Below are positions 39,547 to 40,902 of a stretch of 40,902 nt of DNA, in pieces. Each line of letters starts with the position of its first letter. Within the stretch, counting starts at the first letter, position 1. The stretch lies in IMG/VR virus record IMGVR_UViG_3300028666_000057, positions 1-40,902 of that record; one strand, 5' to 3'. A program made the position numbers and the translations under genes. This DNA comes from a virus. The notes beneath the pieces are model-generated. The model was not told where the DNA came from. It saw only the letters and a list, made by a program, of their open reading frames with translations, and searched no databases.

Positions 39547-40362
39547 ATGACACCACCGATCGCATATCGCATCCGAGACTGGTCGCGCCATTTTGAGAAC
39601 AACCGCACGCGTCAGATGGATGATCTGCGTTGGGTGCCAGTTCCAAATAAACACGACGGAGAAGGCTTCAGAACCATCATGGCCGAAAAAGACGGCATCG
39701 TGATCTATGGTTGCTGGCATTTAATCCTGCAAGTGGCGTCCAAATGTCACCCGCGTGGCACTCTAGTGCGATCAGACGGAACACCACACACCCCAGCGTC
39801 TCTGTCTCTCAAGACAGGATGGATGCGTTCAAAAGACTTCGAGCGAGCACTGTCTTTTTGCTCTTCTGCGCAAGTTGGTTGGATTGAGCAACTTACAGAA
39901 TCGAAACCGCAAGACTGTCTTCCGGGTGCTACCAGAACGTCACCCGAGCGTCACCCGACTAGCGACGAAGGGAAGGAAGGAAGGAAGGAAGAGAATAGAA
40001 ATGAACCGAAGGGAAGAGCTAAACCCAACAACCCTGTTAATAACTTAGAGGCCACGTCAGCGCGTCGTCCTGCATCGGATTCGGCTTCGGTTGATTTGAA
40101 TCTTGGATCATCGGAAGAAGTTAAACGACAGTTTGGAGACCCAAGGGTGAACCCCGTGAATCTGGCACTGGCAATGACGGGAGAATCGAGCAACGACCGA
40201 GCAAGGGGGTTTCTCGCCAAGGTCAGGAAGACAGCCGGGGAAGTAGCGTTCAGGCAGGAACTCGTTGCGTTCGCATCAGAGATTGCATCCGGAGAAGAAC
40301 CGGCAAACCGAGGGTCAGCGCTGACCGCGAGAATGAGCAAGTTGTTGGAGGCGTCAAAGTGA
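39547..40362 (+). CDS. Phage replication protein / helicase loader candidate
   Basis: The N-terminal 120 residues contain IRDWSRHFENNRTRQMDDLR, WVPVPNKHDGEGFRTIM and a TPASLSLKTGW segment, a conserved N-terminal domain in phage replication-region proteins. A low-complexity linker at about 140-160 includes a GGAA repeat. The C-terminal part (ERARGFLAKVRKTAG-like) may be a DnaT/helicase-loader tail. It overlaps rusA by 4 nt. Initiator or helicase-loading role inferred from position. Confidence 0.65.
   Translation: MTPPIAYRIRDWSRHFENNRTRQMDDLRWVPVPNKHDGEGFRTIMAEKDGIVIYGCWHLILQVASKCHPRGTLVRSDGTPHTPASLSLKTGWMRSKDFERALSFCSSAQVGWIEQLTESKPQDCLPGATRTSPERHPTSDEGKEGRKEENRNEPKGRAKPNNPVNNLEATSARRPASDSASVDLNLGSSEEVKRQFGDPRVNPVNLALAMTGESSNDRARGFLAKVRKTAGEVAFRQELVAFASEIASGEEPANRGSALTARMSKLLEASK
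39971..39990. repeat. Five tandem GGAA units inside replication gene
   Basis: GGAA occurs five times in tandem within the linker of the replication gene. A 4-nt unit can cause frameshifts by slippage. Confidence 0.85.
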
Positions 40363-40902
40363 AAATCATCATCGAAGTTTCAGGCGATCCAAAAGCACAG
40401 CCACGACCACGCGCATTCGCACGCAAAATGGGAAACACGTTCTGCGCCCGCGTGTACGACGCCGGCACAGCAGAGGGATGGAAGTCCTGCATTGCCATGG
40501 CCGCAAGGTCAGGCATCCCATCACAACCACTGGATGGACCGCTGCGTGTTGACGTTGCCATCCGGTTTGCCAGACCAAAGTCGCACTACCGCACAGGCAG
40601 GCATGCGCATGAGTTGCGCCCTGACGCACCAACAATGCACACCGTCAAACCAGATAGAGACAACCTGGACAAGGCCGTCATGGATTGCCTGACACAGATC
40701 GGAGTATGGCGCGATGACTGCCAGGCTTGCAGAGGCGAGGTGACAAAGGACTGGGCCACTGTTGGCGGTGCAACCATTACGATCACCACGCTTGGAGCTA
40801 TCAGACCAACTGCAGGGATTGATCGTTCTTTCCACGTCCAAAAGGGGTCTAGTAACCACAGCCAGGCTCTAGGGTCCTTCCTGGAGGGTAACCCTCCGGT
40901 CC
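40359..40902 (+). CDS. rusA: RusA Holliday junction resolvase, runs off window
   Basis: GTG at 40359 overlaps the upstream TGA. The product has SGDPKAQPRPRAFARK at the start and the RusA signature VKPDRDNLDKAVMD: Asp99, Asp101, Asn102, Lys105 and Asp109, then IGVWRDD (114-120). RusA cuts Holliday junctions. The normal domain ends near residue 140 (TITTLGAI); about 40 further residues are not like the family and no stop appears before the window edge. If the ends join, the frame stops at 15-17. Confidence 0.88.
   Translation, partial: MKIIIEVSGDPKAQPRPRAFARKMGNTFCARVYDAGTAEGWKSCIAMAARSGIPSQPLDGPLRVDVAIRFARPKSHYRTGRHAHELRPDAPTMHTVKPDRDNLDKAVMDCLTQIGVWRDDCQACRGEVTKDWATVGGATITITTLGAIRPTAGIDRSFHVQKGSSNHSQALGSFLEGNPPV
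40883..40897. other. 15-nt palindrome at right end
   Basis: GGAGGGT-A-ACCCTCC is a perfect palindrome around a central base, 5 nt from the window edge. It could belong to a cos region or be chance; the window end prevents judging the rest. Confidence 0.45.

Noticed and set aside
1-40902. CRISPR array, tRNA, rRNA
   Set aside because: No regular spaced repeats and no cloverleaf or rRNA segments seen in any gap; gaps are short.

Overview
This 40.9 kb window reads as one nearly complete temperate tailed-phage genome (or excised prophage) of a Gram-negative host. Terminase, portal, capsid, tail, integration, recombination and replication genes occur once each, almost all on the plus strand, in tightly packed operons with many 4-nt ATGA/GTGA stop-start overlaps. 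The last gene (rusA) runs off the right edge without a stop. If the two ends are joined, its frame meets a stop codon at positions 15-17, just before the first gene. This fits a circularly permuted genome opened between rusA and the ParB/methyltransferase gene. The Gram-negative host is inferred from an outer-membrane-barrel-like domain and many Sec signal peptides. LamG and beta-strand-repeat secreted proteins hint at the Planctomycetes-Verrucomicrobia-Lentisphaerae group, but that is a guess.

Layout. 0-4 kb: DNA methyltransferases, a PP-loop ATPase and a possible small terminase. 4-8 kb: large terminase (GpA-like), a possible gpW-like connector and a lambda-type portal. 8-16 kb: an unusual envelope-directed block inserted between portal and capsid. 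It holds a LamG protein and a beta-solenoid protein, both with signal peptides and tail-fibre-like repeats, then a holin-like/outer-membrane-barrel fusion, a patatin-like phospholipase, and small membrane or secreted proteins. A 17-nt direct repeat (6269 and 15583) brackets this block together with the portal. 16-19 kb: a protease-major capsid fusion and a DUF2190 decoration-type protein, each followed by a strong hairpin. 19-26 kb: neck and tail genes, with an unusually short tape-measure candidate. 26.0-26.5 kb: a minus-strand secreted accessory gene with its own promoter.

26.5-29.7 kb: lysogeny region. It holds a large serine recombinase, a membrane protein and two divergent ribbon-helix-helix regulators whose intergenic region carries a 31-nt palindrome. 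No lambda cI-like repressor was recognised. 29.7-35.1 kb: early genes, including an ASCH-like protein, a protein with an FtsK-gamma-like winged helix, and a recombination trio (SMC/Rad50-like ATPase, PD-(D/E)XK exonuclease, annealing-protein candidate with an SSB-like acidic tip). 35-41 kb: small zinc-ribbon and winged-helix proteins, a PcfK/PcfJ pair (PcfK is the family that includes the anti-Cas9 protein AcrIIA9), DUF7694-, DUF5131- and DUF4326-type proteins, a replication protein and RusA.

The most unusual parts are the envelope block at 8-16 kb with no recognisable peptidoglycan hydrolase, the PcfK/PcfJ pair, and the compact ribbon-helix-helix switch. Family names were assigned by reading motifs, not by database search.
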